Below the pieces are notes generated by a model that was not told the origin of the DNA, ran no database searches, and worked only from the letters and a program-made list of their open reading frames with translations. The translations under genes and the position numbers were made by a program. 24,871 nt of DNA from Caryophanales bacterium UBA3668 (GTDB lineage Bacteria > Bacillota_I > Bacilli_A > RFN20 > CAG-826). This document shows, piece after piece, positions 1-7,590 of this stretch (position 1 is its first letter; the number at the start of each line of letters is the position of its first letter). Location: assembly GCA_002373085.1 (NCBI GenBank), contig DFJP01000017.1, positions 1 through 24,871 of the forward strand, read 5' to 3'.

Positions 1-833
1 AACACATCTTACTTGCTCGTCAAGTCGGTGTTCCATCAATCGTTGTCTTTATCAACAAAACAGACTTAGTCGATGATCCAGAATTATTAGACTTAGTCGA
101 AATGGAAGTTCGTGAACTCTTAAATTCTTACGGATTCCCAGGTGATGATTGCCCAGTCATCCGTGGTTCTGCTAGAGCCGCTCTTGATGGCGATCCAAAA
201 GCAGAAGCTGCTATTATGGAATTAATGGATGCATGTGATTCCTATATCCCAGCTCCAGCTCGTGAAACCGATAAGCCATTCTTACTCGCTATCGAAGACG
301 TTATGACCATCTCCGGACGTGGTACTGTTGTTACAGGCCGTGTTGAAAGAGGTCAAGCAAAACTTGGTGATGAAGTTGAAATCGTCGGTATCAGAGATAC
401 ACAAAAATCTGTTATTACAGGTCTTGAATCCTTCCGTAAAACTTGTGACTATGTCCAAGCTGGTGATAACGTTGGTGTCCTTTTAAGAGGTATCAACCGT
501 GATCAAGTCCAACGTGGTCAAGTCTTAGCAAAACCAGGTAGTGTTACTCCACACACCAAATTCAAGGCTTCTGTCTACGTCTTAACAAAAGAAGAAGGTG
601 GCCGTCACACAGCTTTCTTAAGCAACTACAGACCACAATTCTACTTCCGTACAACTGACGTTACTGGTGTTATCACTCTTCCAGCAGGAACAGACATGGT
701 TATGCCAGGCGATAACGTTGAACTCACCGTCGAATTAATTCACCCAATCGCTCTTGAAAAGGGTACAAAATTCTCCATCCGTGAAGGTGGTAGAACAGTC
801 GGTGCTGGTACAGTTAACGAAATCCTTAAATAA
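1..833 (+). CDS. tuf: Elongation factor Tu, C-terminal part (5' end outside window)
   Basis: EF-Tu is the cytoplasmic GTPase that delivers aminoacyl-tRNA to the ribosome. The reading frame is open from base 3, so the gene enters from the left; the Met at 102 is internal, not the start. About 276 residues are visible of the roughly 395 usual, so about 120 N-terminal residues (P-loop, switch regions) are missing. Seen: the guanine-specificity motif as NKTD (more often NKCD), then VIRGSA, domain 2 with [13 protein letters not shown], and domain 3 with [16 protein letters not shown] and the ending GAGTVNEIL. Codon choice looks strongly biased, as expected of a highly expressed gene. A terminator follows after 27 bases. 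Identification is essentially certain. Confidence 0.98.
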   Translation, partial: HILLARQVGVPSIVVFINKTDLVDDPELLDLVEMEVRELLNSYGFPGDDCPVIRGSARAALDGDPKAEAAIMELMDACDSYIPAPARETDKPFLLAIEDVMTISGRGTVVTGRVERGQAKLGDEVEIVGIRDTQKSVITGLESFRKTCDYVQAGDNVGVLLRGINRDQVQRGQVLAKPGSVTPHTKFKASVYVLTKEEGGRHTAFLSNYRPQFYFRTTDVTGVITLPAGTDMVMPGDNVELTVELIHPIALEKGTKFSIREGGRTVGAGTVNEILK

Positions 834-860
834 TTTAGTTAATTACTAGACTATAAAATT

Positions 861-888
861 AGGAGATCCAATCGGGTCTCCTTTTTTT
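861..888 (+). terminator. Intrinsic terminator of tuf, possibly bidirectional
   Basis: AGGAGATCC and GGGTCTCCT form a 9-bp stem (one G-T wobble) around the loop AATC, followed by a run of seven T. It lies between the convergent ends of tuf and the acyltransferase gene. On the minus strand the stem is followed by AATTTTA, so it may also stop the opposing transcript, less efficiently. Confidence 0.93.
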
Positions 889-904
889 GTGCTTATTAAT
901 ATGA

Positions 905-1963
905 TTAATATTTATATGCGATATCTTTTATCTTATTAACGATATTCTTTTCGAATTTATAAAAGCTCCAGCTTCTTCCAAATAGGAGGAAGTGACTAAA
1001 TGGAATGTAATAACTAATCGCGACTACTCCGACTGTATTAACAAATAATAATAAGAATAATCCAATCGTGTAACCAGTGATTAGCCAATTATCAGTAAAG
1101 CCAAAGGCTCCCCAGTTTTTAATTAGCATTAAATGTAAGAAATAGGCCTCTAGAGTGAACTTTCCCATGAAGGCGATTATTTTACTGAACTTCAATCTTT
1201 CAATTAAAGTAGATAGCCCATACATCGTTAAAAAGCCAAATAGAGATGAAATATAGAATAGCGGGATATTAGTTGGAAGATCGATAACCACCATTTGCTC
1301 AGAGTAGTGGACAATTAAAATAGTTAAAGTTAATCCAATAGCAAAAGCGATAGAAGAAACATAGATATTTATATATTTAAATAGCTTATCTCCAAAGAGA
1401 TATCCAAATAAGAATATTGGGGCATACGCCATAAAGTAGTCATAACCAATAAAGGTATTGGAATAGATGATTCCTCTTTGACGAAGAATCACTAATAGCG
1501 CGTATGATATACATATTAAAAAGAACACGCATAGCTTCTTATATTTAGGGAATATAGTGGCCACTAATAAACCGATATCACTAGCGATATTTATCCAAAG
1601 CAAAACCCATAAGAACCACATTCCCATTACTGGTATATCCCAGAAAACTTCAAACGCTTTTGGGACATCTGGCCATTGATTATAAAAGGCTACTCTTAAG
1701 ACTAAGAAGAAAACAACAGGCCACATATAATTAAGGGCTCTTTTTAAAATATCATATAAGAAACCTAATGGTTTTAGTGGCTTACGGTATGAAGTAGAGA
1801 TACCACTAAAAAAGAAAAAGATTGGTAAACCTAAGATGATAAGGAATGTTCCTGCAAATGATTGGTTAAAGTTAGGAAGCGTTCTTTGTAATACGTGAGC
1901 GAGGATAATAAAAACCATCGCAAAGAATTTACAAATATCAATCGTTTTATTTCTTTCTGCCAT
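905..1963 (-). CDS. Acyltransferase family 3 integral membrane protein
   Basis: A 352-residue polytopic membrane protein of the acyltransferase 3 family (PF01757; OafA and fucose 4-O-acetylase relatives), which moves acetyl or other acyl groups onto surface sugars, wall polymers or lipids. Seen: the N-terminal family pattern RNKTIDICKF with D9, followed by the conserved His23 in the first membrane segment (IILAHV), the FFFFSG turn near residues 48-54, about ten hydrophobic segments, and a late KFTLEAYFLHLM segment typical of these proteins. The start at 1963 gives the expected N-terminus, but the ribosome binding site is weak (AAAGAT just before ATG). It is transcribed alone, divergent from the nuclease operon and convergent with tuf. 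The acceptor cannot be told from sequence. Confidence 0.85.
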   Translation of the reverse strand: MAERNKTIDICKFFAMVFIILAHVLQRTLPNFNQSFAGTFLIILGLPIFFFFSGISTSYRKPLKPLGFLYDILKRALNYMWPVVFFLVLRVAFYNQWPDVPKAFEVFWDIPVMGMWFLWVLLWINIASDIGLLVATIFPKYKKLCVFFLICISYALLVILRQRGIIYSNTFIGYDYFMAYAPIFLFGYLFGDKLFKYINIYVSSIAFAIGLTLTILIVHYSEQMVVIDLPTNIPLFYISSLFGFLTMYGLSTLIERLKFSKIIAFMGKFTLEAYFLHLMLIKNWGAFGFTDNWLITGYTIGLFLLLFVNTVGVVAISYYIPFSHFLLFGRSWSFYKFEKNIVNKIKDIAYKY

Positions 1964-2008
1964 ATCTTTATTATATTACTTTTTTACTTATTTATCCCAA
2001 AAATAAAG

Positions 2009-2041
2009 CATGTGTATATCATGTGCATAAGATTGACACAT
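2009..2041. repeat. Direct and inverted CATGTG-type repeats upstream of the nuclease operon
   Basis: CATGTG occurs at 2009-2014 and again at 2020-2025, 11 bp apart, about one helical turn. ATGTG at 2021-2025 is also the inverse of CACAT at 2037-2041, which overlaps the -35 box. This spacing suits a regulator binding one DNA face, but no regulator has been shown. Confidence 0.45.
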
Positions 2042-2062
2042 AATATTCTTATATTGTAGAAT
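2033..2062 (+). promoter_or_regulatory. Sigma-A-type promoter of the antitoxin/nuclease operon
   Basis: A consensus -35 box TTGACA (2033-2038), an 18-bp spacer and the -10 box TAGAAT (2057-2062). The first gene starts 21 bases after the -10, giving a short leader. No other convincing promoter is seen between here and 8665, so it probably drives all six genes. Confidence 0.8.
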
Positions 2063-2065
2063 ATT
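2042..2065. promoter_or_regulatory. Inverted repeat over the -10 box, candidate operator
   Basis: AATATTC (2042-2048) and GAATATT (2059-2065) are perfect 7-bp inverted arms separated by 10 bp. The right arm overlaps the -10 box. Ribbon-helix-helix antitoxins commonly bind palindromes at their own promoters, and the first gene encodes such a protein, so autoregulation is a reasonable inference. The short arms without a T-run argue against a terminator. Confidence 0.55.
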
Positions 2066-2083
2066 GCTAGAGGTTATATACAT

Positions 2084-2317
2084 ATGGCAAAGAAAGTTAA
2101 CACCAATATTTCACTCGATCCTAATTTAAAAAAGGAAGCGGTTGAATTATTCGCTTCTTTTGGTTTGGATCTTTCTACTGCAATTGGCATGTTCTTGTCT
2201 CAATCTGTTAGAGAAGGTAAGATTCCTTTTGAAATTAGAAATGTGAGAAAGAAAGTTTCTACTGAAGAAAAAGAAGATAATCATAAAGATGAATTTATGA
2301 ACTTCATTAGCGACTAA
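2084..2317 (+). CDS. RelB/DinJ-family antitoxin-like protein without a toxin partner
   Basis: A 77-residue protein of the RelB/DinJ ribbon-helix-helix antitoxin family. Seen: the N-terminal strand KVNTNISLDPNLKKEAVELF, then the family core LDLSTAIGMFL and SVREGKIPFEI, then a charged tail. Such proteins normally neutralise a YafQ/RelE-type RNase encoded immediately downstream and repress their own promoter. Here the next gene, starting 8 bases after the stop, encodes a 5'-nucleotidase lipoprotein, and no small toxin-like gene lies nearby on either strand. It could be a solitary antitoxin that works as a local DNA-binding regulator, an anti-toxin against a toxin elsewhere, or a remnant. The family call is strong; the role is open. 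Confidence 0.85.
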   Translation: MAKKVNTNISLDPNLKKEAVELFASFGLDLSTAIGMFLSQSVREGKIPFEIRNVRKKVSTEEKEDNHKDEFMNFISD

Positions 2318-2325
2318 GGTTAATT

Positions 2326-4107
2326 ATGAAGAAAATAAGATTACTACATTTGTTTGCGTTACTTTTACCACTCTCAATTGCATCTTGTGATCTCCGCATA
2401 CCTCATACTGATGGTGGAGAGATTGTTTCTATTACTTTAGATGCAGCTACTCTTGAGTTAAGAGAAGGAGAAACGCATCAATTCGTTGCTACAATTAATC
2501 CGAAAAATGCGACTTACAAGAGCTTAACTTGGTCCGTTACTAACGAGTCAGTTGGTTCAGTCACACAAAACGGATATTTTACTGCTAAAGAAGAAGGAAA
2601 TTGCTTTGTTACAGTTGCTAGTGATAATAACAAAAGTGATTATTGTTCTGTAACAGTGAAAAAAGCTGGAGTAATTCCAGAAACTACTAAAAAGATTAAT
2701 ATCGTTGCTTTTAATGATTATCATGGAGCGATTAAAGAAGAAGGGGACCAAATGGGATTACTTAAATTTGGTTCATTCTTAAAAACTCAAAATGATAAAG
2801 AAAATACCTTAATCCTTTCTCAAGGTGATGATTGGCAAGGTTCAATTTATTCTAACTACAACCATGGAGCGTTAATTAACGACGTTTATGCTTATGTGGG
2901 AGTAGACGCTAGAACAATTGGTAACCATGATTTTGACTGGGGATTAGAGGTTTTGGCCGCTAACAAAAATAGAACATATGCTGGTAGGTCAGTTCCTACT
3001 TTAGCAGCTAATGTTTATGATTATAATTTCCAAACAAAGAAAGTTGGAAATACTCAACAATCTCAATTAGGAGATAAAACTATTACTTATACTTTAGAGA
3101 ATGGTCTTAAAGTTGGAATAGTGGGAGTTATTGGAGAAGATCAAATTACTTCTATTATGTCTTTATACACTGAGACAATTGCCTTTAAAAACCATATTGA
3201 TGTTATTAAAGAAGAAGCCACTAGATTAAGAGAAGAAGGATGCGATATTGTTATTGCTTCTGTTCACTCTGGACAAGGATCAGTTATGTATCAAGACGTC
3301 GATAAATATGTCGATTTAGTGTTATGTGGACATACTCATTCTGAAGAAGAAGGTAATGAAGGTTTAGTTAAGTATTATCAATTCCATGCATATGGATTAT
3401 CTTCTGGAATTATTGAACTAACATATGACACAGTGACTAAAAAAGTCACTAATACAACAATGGAATGCATTACTTCAAGTAATGTTAATATGTACACAAA
3501 TGAAATAGATGGTAATATCGCCGCTTTAATTCAATCATATAACTCTGAATGTGATAGCGAAGCTCAAGTGGTGGTTGCTAATAAAGTCAGTGGATATTTT
3601 AAATCTTCTGACGAAAGTGTTAACGTAATGTGCAAAGCACTTTACGACATTGCAGTAAGCGAAGGATATGACGATATTGTTTTAACTTATTGCAATACTG
3701 CAAGAAAATATTTACCATATAATGTTTGGACGTATGAAAATCTCTACGAGTCATTCCCATTTGATAACGAAGTTTATATCGTTGAAGTAGATGGCAGTGA
3801 CTTACTTAATGAGGTAGCCCAATACAATAACGTTTGTTTTAATCCAAGCTTTAGTAAGCAAGTTAATCGAGTTGGCTATTATAAAGTCGCAGTTATCGAT
3901 TACCTCTTGTTCCACACAAATTCAGCACGTTATTACAATTACTTCCCTTCTTATAGAAACATAGAAGGAACACTTTCAAACAATTATCGCGTGTTACTAA
4001 AGAATTGGCTCATTTCAAACGGATATAACACTGGCAAAGCTATGAAAGCAGATGATTATTCTAGCTCTGTATCAATGTTTAATAGAAGCCTATTAAAAGA
4101 AGCATAA
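2326..4107 (+). CDS. 5'-nucleotidase/metallophosphoesterase lipoprotein with Big_2 domain
   Basis: A 593-residue surface lipoprotein of the UshA/YfkN 5'-nucleotidase family, which removes phosphate from nucleotides outside the cell. Domains: signal peptide with lipobox IASC (Cys21); bacterial Ig-like Big_2 domain at about 32-112; calcineurin-like metallophosphatase at about 123-385 with the two-metal ligands D131/H133 (NDYHG), D168 (GDDWQG), N200/H201 (GNHDFDWG), H314 (VHSG) and H336/H338 (GHTH); and the 5'-nucleotidase C-terminal domain at about 425-590 with YENLYESFPFDNEV. The ribosome binding site AAGG overlaps the antitoxin stop, which suggests translational coupling. All catalytic residues appear intact. 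A 2',3'-cyclic phosphodiesterase side activity, known in this family, is possible. Confidence 0.93.
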   Translation: MKKIRLLHLFALLLPLSIASCDLRIPHTDGGEIVSITLDAATLELREGETHQFVATINPKNATYKSLTWSVTNESVGSVTQNGYFTAKEEGNCFVTVASDNNKSDYCSVTVKKAGVIPETTKKINIVAFNDYHGAIKEEGDQMGLLKFGSFLKTQNDKENTLILSQGDDWQGSIYSNYNHGALINDVYAYVGVDARTIGNHDFDWGLEVLAANKNRTYAGRSVPTLAANVYDYNFQTKKVGNTQQSQLGDKTITYTLENGLKVGIVGVIGEDQITSIMSLYTETIAFKNHIDVIKEEATRLREEGCDIVIASVHSGQGSVMYQDVDKYVDLVLCGHTHSEEEGNEGLVKYYQFHAYGLSSGIIELTYDTVTKKVTNTTMECITSSNVNMYTNEIDGNIAALIQSYNSECDSEAQVVVANKVSGYFKSSDESVNVMCKALYDIAVSEGYDDIVLTYCNTARKYLPYNVWTYENLYESFPFDNEVYIVEVDGSDLLNEVAQYNNVCFNPSFSKQVNRVGYYKVAVIDYLLFHTNSARYYNYFPSYRNIEGTLSNNYRVLLKNWLISNGYNTGKAMKADDYSSSVSMFNRSLLKEA

Positions 4108-4123
4108 TATTGAGGAGAAAATT

Positions 4124-5329
4124 ATGAAAAAAATTAGGACTTTACTTTTATCAGGATTAGCTATTTTAAGTCTCGGCTTAGTTGCTACTGGAGTCGTATC
4201 TAGTGAAAAGAATGTTGCTGCTTTTGCTTATTCCAACGCTAGTGTTGAAACATATTATCAAACAGTTGGTTCAAAAACAGGAACTGAACTCTTATCTACT
4301 CTTCAAAGCATAAATTCAACAGCACTTAAAAATAGAGTTGGATATAAAAGCATGCCTTCATATTTTGCTAAAACAGATCCAGGAGCATCAAGCGGACAAG
4401 TAGCAAGCTTTTATAGTGGCAATTCTGCTTACTATAGTGGAAATATGAACAGAGAACACGTTTGGCCAGCTAGCCGAACAGTATTAGGAAGAAATAACGA
4501 TCCTCTTGAAGATGATATTCACATGGTTAGACCTACTTTGATTAGCGAAAACTCTGCTAGAGGTAATTCGTTCTTTGCAGAAGGGGGACAAGGTGGGGAT
4601 AACTCTATACCTTGGGATCCAGCTAATTTTAACAATCCATCCTATCGTGGTGATGCTGCTAGAATTATTTTCTATTGTGTCGTTGCCGATGCTCAACTCA
4701 AGCTAGTTGACAAAAATTCAGAGGGCACAGGAGCTCATTCGATGGGCAAATTAAGCGATTTACTAAAATGGAATCTCCAATACCCAGTCGCAGATAGAGA
4801 AAAGACAAGAAATAATGAAGCTGAAAAACTTCAAGGAAATAAAAACCCATTCATTGATCACCCAGAATATGCTTGTAGAATTTGGGGTAATACAAACGCT
4901 ACTACAAAACAAATTTGTAGTGGACAAGTTATTCCACCAGATGTACCGCCAGAGTTAGAAAGTCTCACATTAAGTGAAACAACTTTATCTTTGACAGTGG
5001 GACAAACCCATACTTTAACTCTTGTCAAAACTCCAAGTGATGCAAAAATGCCTGAAGTTTTCTGGGGAAGTAACAATAAAGCAGTTGCGACAGTTAATAA
5101 TGGCGTAGTTACTGCAGTAGGAAACGGAACAGCCACTATTAGAGTTACCACAGCAGATGCTAAATTCATCTTATCTTGTGAAGTAACTGTTACAGGAGGA
5201 GTTGCTCCAGCTAATAACCATAGTGGATGTGGCGGCAATGTAGCAACAACAAGCACAATTATTGCCACTTTATCAGTGCTTGGAATTGGAATGATTCTCC
5301 TCTCAAGAAAGACTAAAAAACATGAATAA
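4124..5329 (+). CDS. Secreted endonuclease I-family nuclease with Big_2 domain and C-terminal anchor
   Basis: A 401-residue extracellular nuclease of the endonuclease I family (PF04231; EndA/Vvn/Bacillus Bsn type), cutting DNA and often RNA. Seen: signal peptide ending near AAFA (35); nuclease domain at about 40-265 with NREHVWPASR (E111, catalytic His112), DIHMVRPT (131-138), ENSARGN with metal-ligand candidates N143 and N148, GDAARIIFY, and the family ending NPFIDHPEY; Big_2 domain at about 277-358; then a Gly-Cys-Gly-Gly motif (368-371), a membrane segment (about 374-393) and basic tail RKTKK. It therefore probably stays on the cell surface. GAGG ribosome binding site 7 bases before ATG. 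It overlaps the next gene by 8 bases. Confidence 0.94.
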   Translation: MKKIRTLLLSGLAILSLGLVATGVVSSEKNVAAFAYSNASVETYYQTVGSKTGTELLSTLQSINSTALKNRVGYKSMPSYFAKTDPGASSGQVASFYSGNSAYYSGNMNREHVWPASRTVLGRNNDPLEDDIHMVRPTLISENSARGNSFFAEGGQGGDNSIPWDPANFNNPSYRGDAARIIFYCVVADAQLKLVDKNSEGTGAHSMGKLSDLLKWNLQYPVADREKTRNNEAEKLQGNKNPFIDHPEYACRIWGNTNATTKQICSGQVIPPDVPPELESLTLSETTLSLTVGQTHTLTLVKTPSDAKMPEVFWGSNNKAVATVNNGVVTAVGNGTATIRVTTADAKFILSCEVTVTGGVAPANNHSGCGGNVATTSTIIATLSVLGIGMILLSRKTKKHE

Positions 5330-6458
5330 GAATATTAAAGTACTATCTTTATCATTTATTTGCTGTTTGAGCAGTTGCTCACCTTCTTTGTCAAACTTAA
5401 AAGTTTCTAGAGAAGGAGGAAGATTTACTGATATCCAAATGGCGTATTTAACTAGAGAAGATGTCGGTGAGACCACTCCGTATAATGGAGACTTGTCTGT
5501 TGGTGCTCCTAACCCAATTAAACTCACATGGAGCGGAAAGAACACAGCGTTTAATGTCAATGTCTGGGACAAGGAAGACATGGAACCGGGTTCCCTAGTT
5601 GCCTCTTATAGAACAAGCAGTAATTCTTTTGACTTCTATAATGATGAATTAAATAAAACATATTATTTCTCAATTAGTGCGGTCAGTGACTTGTCTTTAA
5701 CTACCGAATTAGTGAAATACGAACCAGAAACTTTAACTGTTCCTAGTCCAAGAAACCTTTATGTTGAAGGCGTAGAAAACATAAGAGATTTAGGCGGATG
5801 GGGAAAGATTGTTGATGGAGTTTATACTCCATATATGAAACAAGGAATGATTTATCGTTCTGGAAGATTTAATGAAGATAAAGCTAATCCAGTTAATGTC
5901 ACAGTTACAAGTAACGGCTTATATGAATTAAAGAACCACCTTAAAATCAAAACTGAAATCGATTTAAGAAGAAGTTCCAATAACGAAATTGGCTCTTTAA
6001 CATCAAGCCCATTAGGAGAAGATGTCAATTACTATAATTTACCTATGTATTATGGTGGTAATAACATCCTTACCTTCAAAGGGACTGCTTCTAAAGACGA
6101 TTATCAATATAACAACCCTGCTAAAATCAAAGAGTTCTTCGACATTTTAGCGGTTAGAGAAAATTATCCTATCGATTTCCACTGCTCAATTGGAAAGGAT
6201 AGAACTGGTTGTATGGCCTATTTAATTGAAGGTCTATTAGGTTTTGATCAAGAAATTATGTATCGCGACTATATGTTTACCAACTACTCTCAAGCAGGGA
6301 TGTGTAAACTTAAAGACGATATCAAAGATCGATATGGTAAGACCTTAGATAGTTATGAGGGTGAAACCCTTCAAGAAAAGGTCTATAACTACTTAAACAA
6401 TGTAATTGGAGTCTCAAAAGAAAACTTAGACACAATTATTAATATCCTAAAAGCATAA
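5322..6458 (+). CDS. Tyrosine-phosphatase-like lipoprotein (Y_phosphatase3 type)
   Basis: A 378-residue lipoprotein with a Cys-based phosphatase domain of the bacterial tyrosine/lipid phosphatase group (PF13350, MptpB-like). Seen: signal peptide with lipobox LSSC (Cys19); a beta-rich, fibronectin-III-like region at about 63-140; phosphatase domain at about 145-375 with NIRDLGG (153-159), GMIYRSGR, IDLRR, and the P-loop HCSIGKDRTG (287-296) with nucleophile Cys288 and Arg294. The start codon lies inside the end of the endonuclease gene, implying coupled translation. Members act on phosphotyrosine, phosphoinositides or other small phosphates; the position between a nuclease and a nucleotidase fits use on nucleotides or other extracellular phosphates, but this is inference. 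Confidence 0.87.
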   Translation: MNKNIKVLSLSFICCLSSCSPSLSNLKVSREGGRFTDIQMAYLTREDVGETTPYNGDLSVGAPNPIKLTWSGKNTAFNVNVWDKEDMEPGSLVASYRTSSNSFDFYNDELNKTYYFSISAVSDLSLTTELVKYEPETLTVPSPRNLYVEGVENIRDLGGWGKIVDGVYTPYMKQGMIYRSGRFNEDKANPVNVTVTSNGLYELKNHLKIKTEIDLRRSSNNEIGSLTSSPLGEDVNYYNLPMYYGGNNILTFKGTASKDDYQYNNPAKIKEFFDILAVRENYPIDFHCSIGKDRTGCMAYLIEGLLGFDQEIMYRDYMFTNYSQAGMCKLKDDIKDRYGKTLDSYEGETLQEKVYNYLNNVIGVSKENLDTIINILKA

Positions 6459-6468
6459 TGGAGTATTA

Positions 6469-7590
6469 ATGGAAGAAAACAATAAGGTATTTACGTTGCA
6501 ACCTTTGAGTAAATGGAAGAGAATTCTCCTCTCCTTAGGAGATTATTTCATTACTTTTATTCTTTCGTTTGTTCTTTTTAATCTTGCTGTTTTCCCTTTG
6601 GCGAAAGTGATTTGCAACACAAGTGCGAAAAATAGCGAAGCGACAGTGATGGAAACAAAAGCCGACGCTTTGCTTATCGATAATGGAATTCTTTTACGCA
6701 AAGAAGGTAATTCCAAATTTGAAGATCATGTAAATTACACTTTCAAATGTTTCTTGTCTTACTACGCTTTTGATGAAGAAAATCCAAGTTCTACTTATCC
6801 AGAATATGGACACAAAGAACAAAATGAAGTTATTAAGCATTACTTTGTAACGATTAAAAACAACGTCGATAAATATTTATCAGCATTTAACGAAGCGAAT
6901 GTTGATGGTCTTTTTACAATTGGAAATACCGAAAATAGTATTGCGTTAAAAAACGAATATAAAACTCTTCTATCAAATGAATTATTAGAAATAACAGATG
7001 AGAGTCAATACTCAAGAAATATGCTTAATTTTAGAGATCATATTTTTGCACGTTTATTCTATCTCAATGTCTATCAAGACATCGCTGATAACGACTTTGT
7101 ATCAGGAGATGAATCGTATTTGACTTATATGAATCGAGTTAAAGAGATTAACAAAGAACTAGGCTGGGTTGCTAGTGGAGCCTCTATTGTTGCTGTTGTC
7201 CTAGGCTGGGCAATCTCTTATGTGCTTATCCCTTTGATTAACAAAGAGAGAAGGACTATTACCATGAGCATCATGAAACTCGACAAATTGAAGATGAATA
7301 CATTCTATTTTATCGATAAGAAAAATGTTCTTGCTCAATCGTTCTATTATTTACTACTTGCTGTATCTTCAGTAATAGTGATGCCTATGCTATTCTTTGG
7401 TGTTGCTTATTCCTTTAACCTACCAATTTTATTCCCGTTATCAGTCATATCTCTGCTACTCGCAGTAGTCTCGTTAATTGCTACTTTAGTTAATCAATAT
7501 AATCGTAGTGGTAGTGATATTTTGACTTTTACTGTTATTGTTCCAACCTCTGAACTAGATGAAATGTATCGAGTGAAAAACAATGGATGA
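6469..7590 (+). CDS. Membrane protein, divergent RDD-like, with large extracytoplasmic segment
   Basis: 373 residues with membrane segments at about 24-48, 232-256, 290-312 and 316-340, and a hydrophilic stretch of about 180 residues (51-230) between the first two. It resembles the next gene in size and plan: one N-terminal membrane segment, a long charged insert, then a C-terminal membrane bundle with KERRTITMSIMKLDKL in the place where RDD proteins have GRKTLGKAL. I take it as a divergent RDD-family member and paralogue of its neighbour. The ribosome binding site TGGAG lies just after the phosphatase stop. It ends with TGA, which overlaps the next ATG by 8 bases. Function unknown; a partner of its neighbour is likely. 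Confidence 0.7.
   Translation: MEENNKVFTLQPLSKWKRILLSLGDYFITFILSFVLFNLAVFPLAKVICNTSAKNSEATVMETKADALLIDNGILLRKEGNSKFEDHVNYTFKCFLSYYAFDEENPSSTYPEYGHKEQNEVIKHYFVTIKNNVDKYLSAFNEANVDGLFTIGNTENSIALKNEYKTLLSNELLEITDESQYSRNMLNFRDHIFARLFYLNVYQDIADNDFVSGDESYLTYMNRVKEINKELGWVASGASIVAVVLGWAISYVLIPLINKERRTITMSIMKLDKLKMNTFYFIDKKNVLAQSFYYLLLAVSSVIVMPMLFFGVAYSFNLPILFPLSVISLLLAVVSLIATLVNQYNRSGSDILTFTVIVPTSELDEMYRVKNNG

Noticed and set aside
2084..2317. Complete toxin-antitoxin module
   Set aside because: Only the antitoxin is present; the neighbouring genes encode an acyltransferase and a nucleotidase, and no small toxin-like frame was found.
4858..5268. 136-codon open frame on the minus strand inside the endonuclease gene
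   Set aside because: Antisense shadow of a gene with strong family motifs on the plus strand; no start signal.
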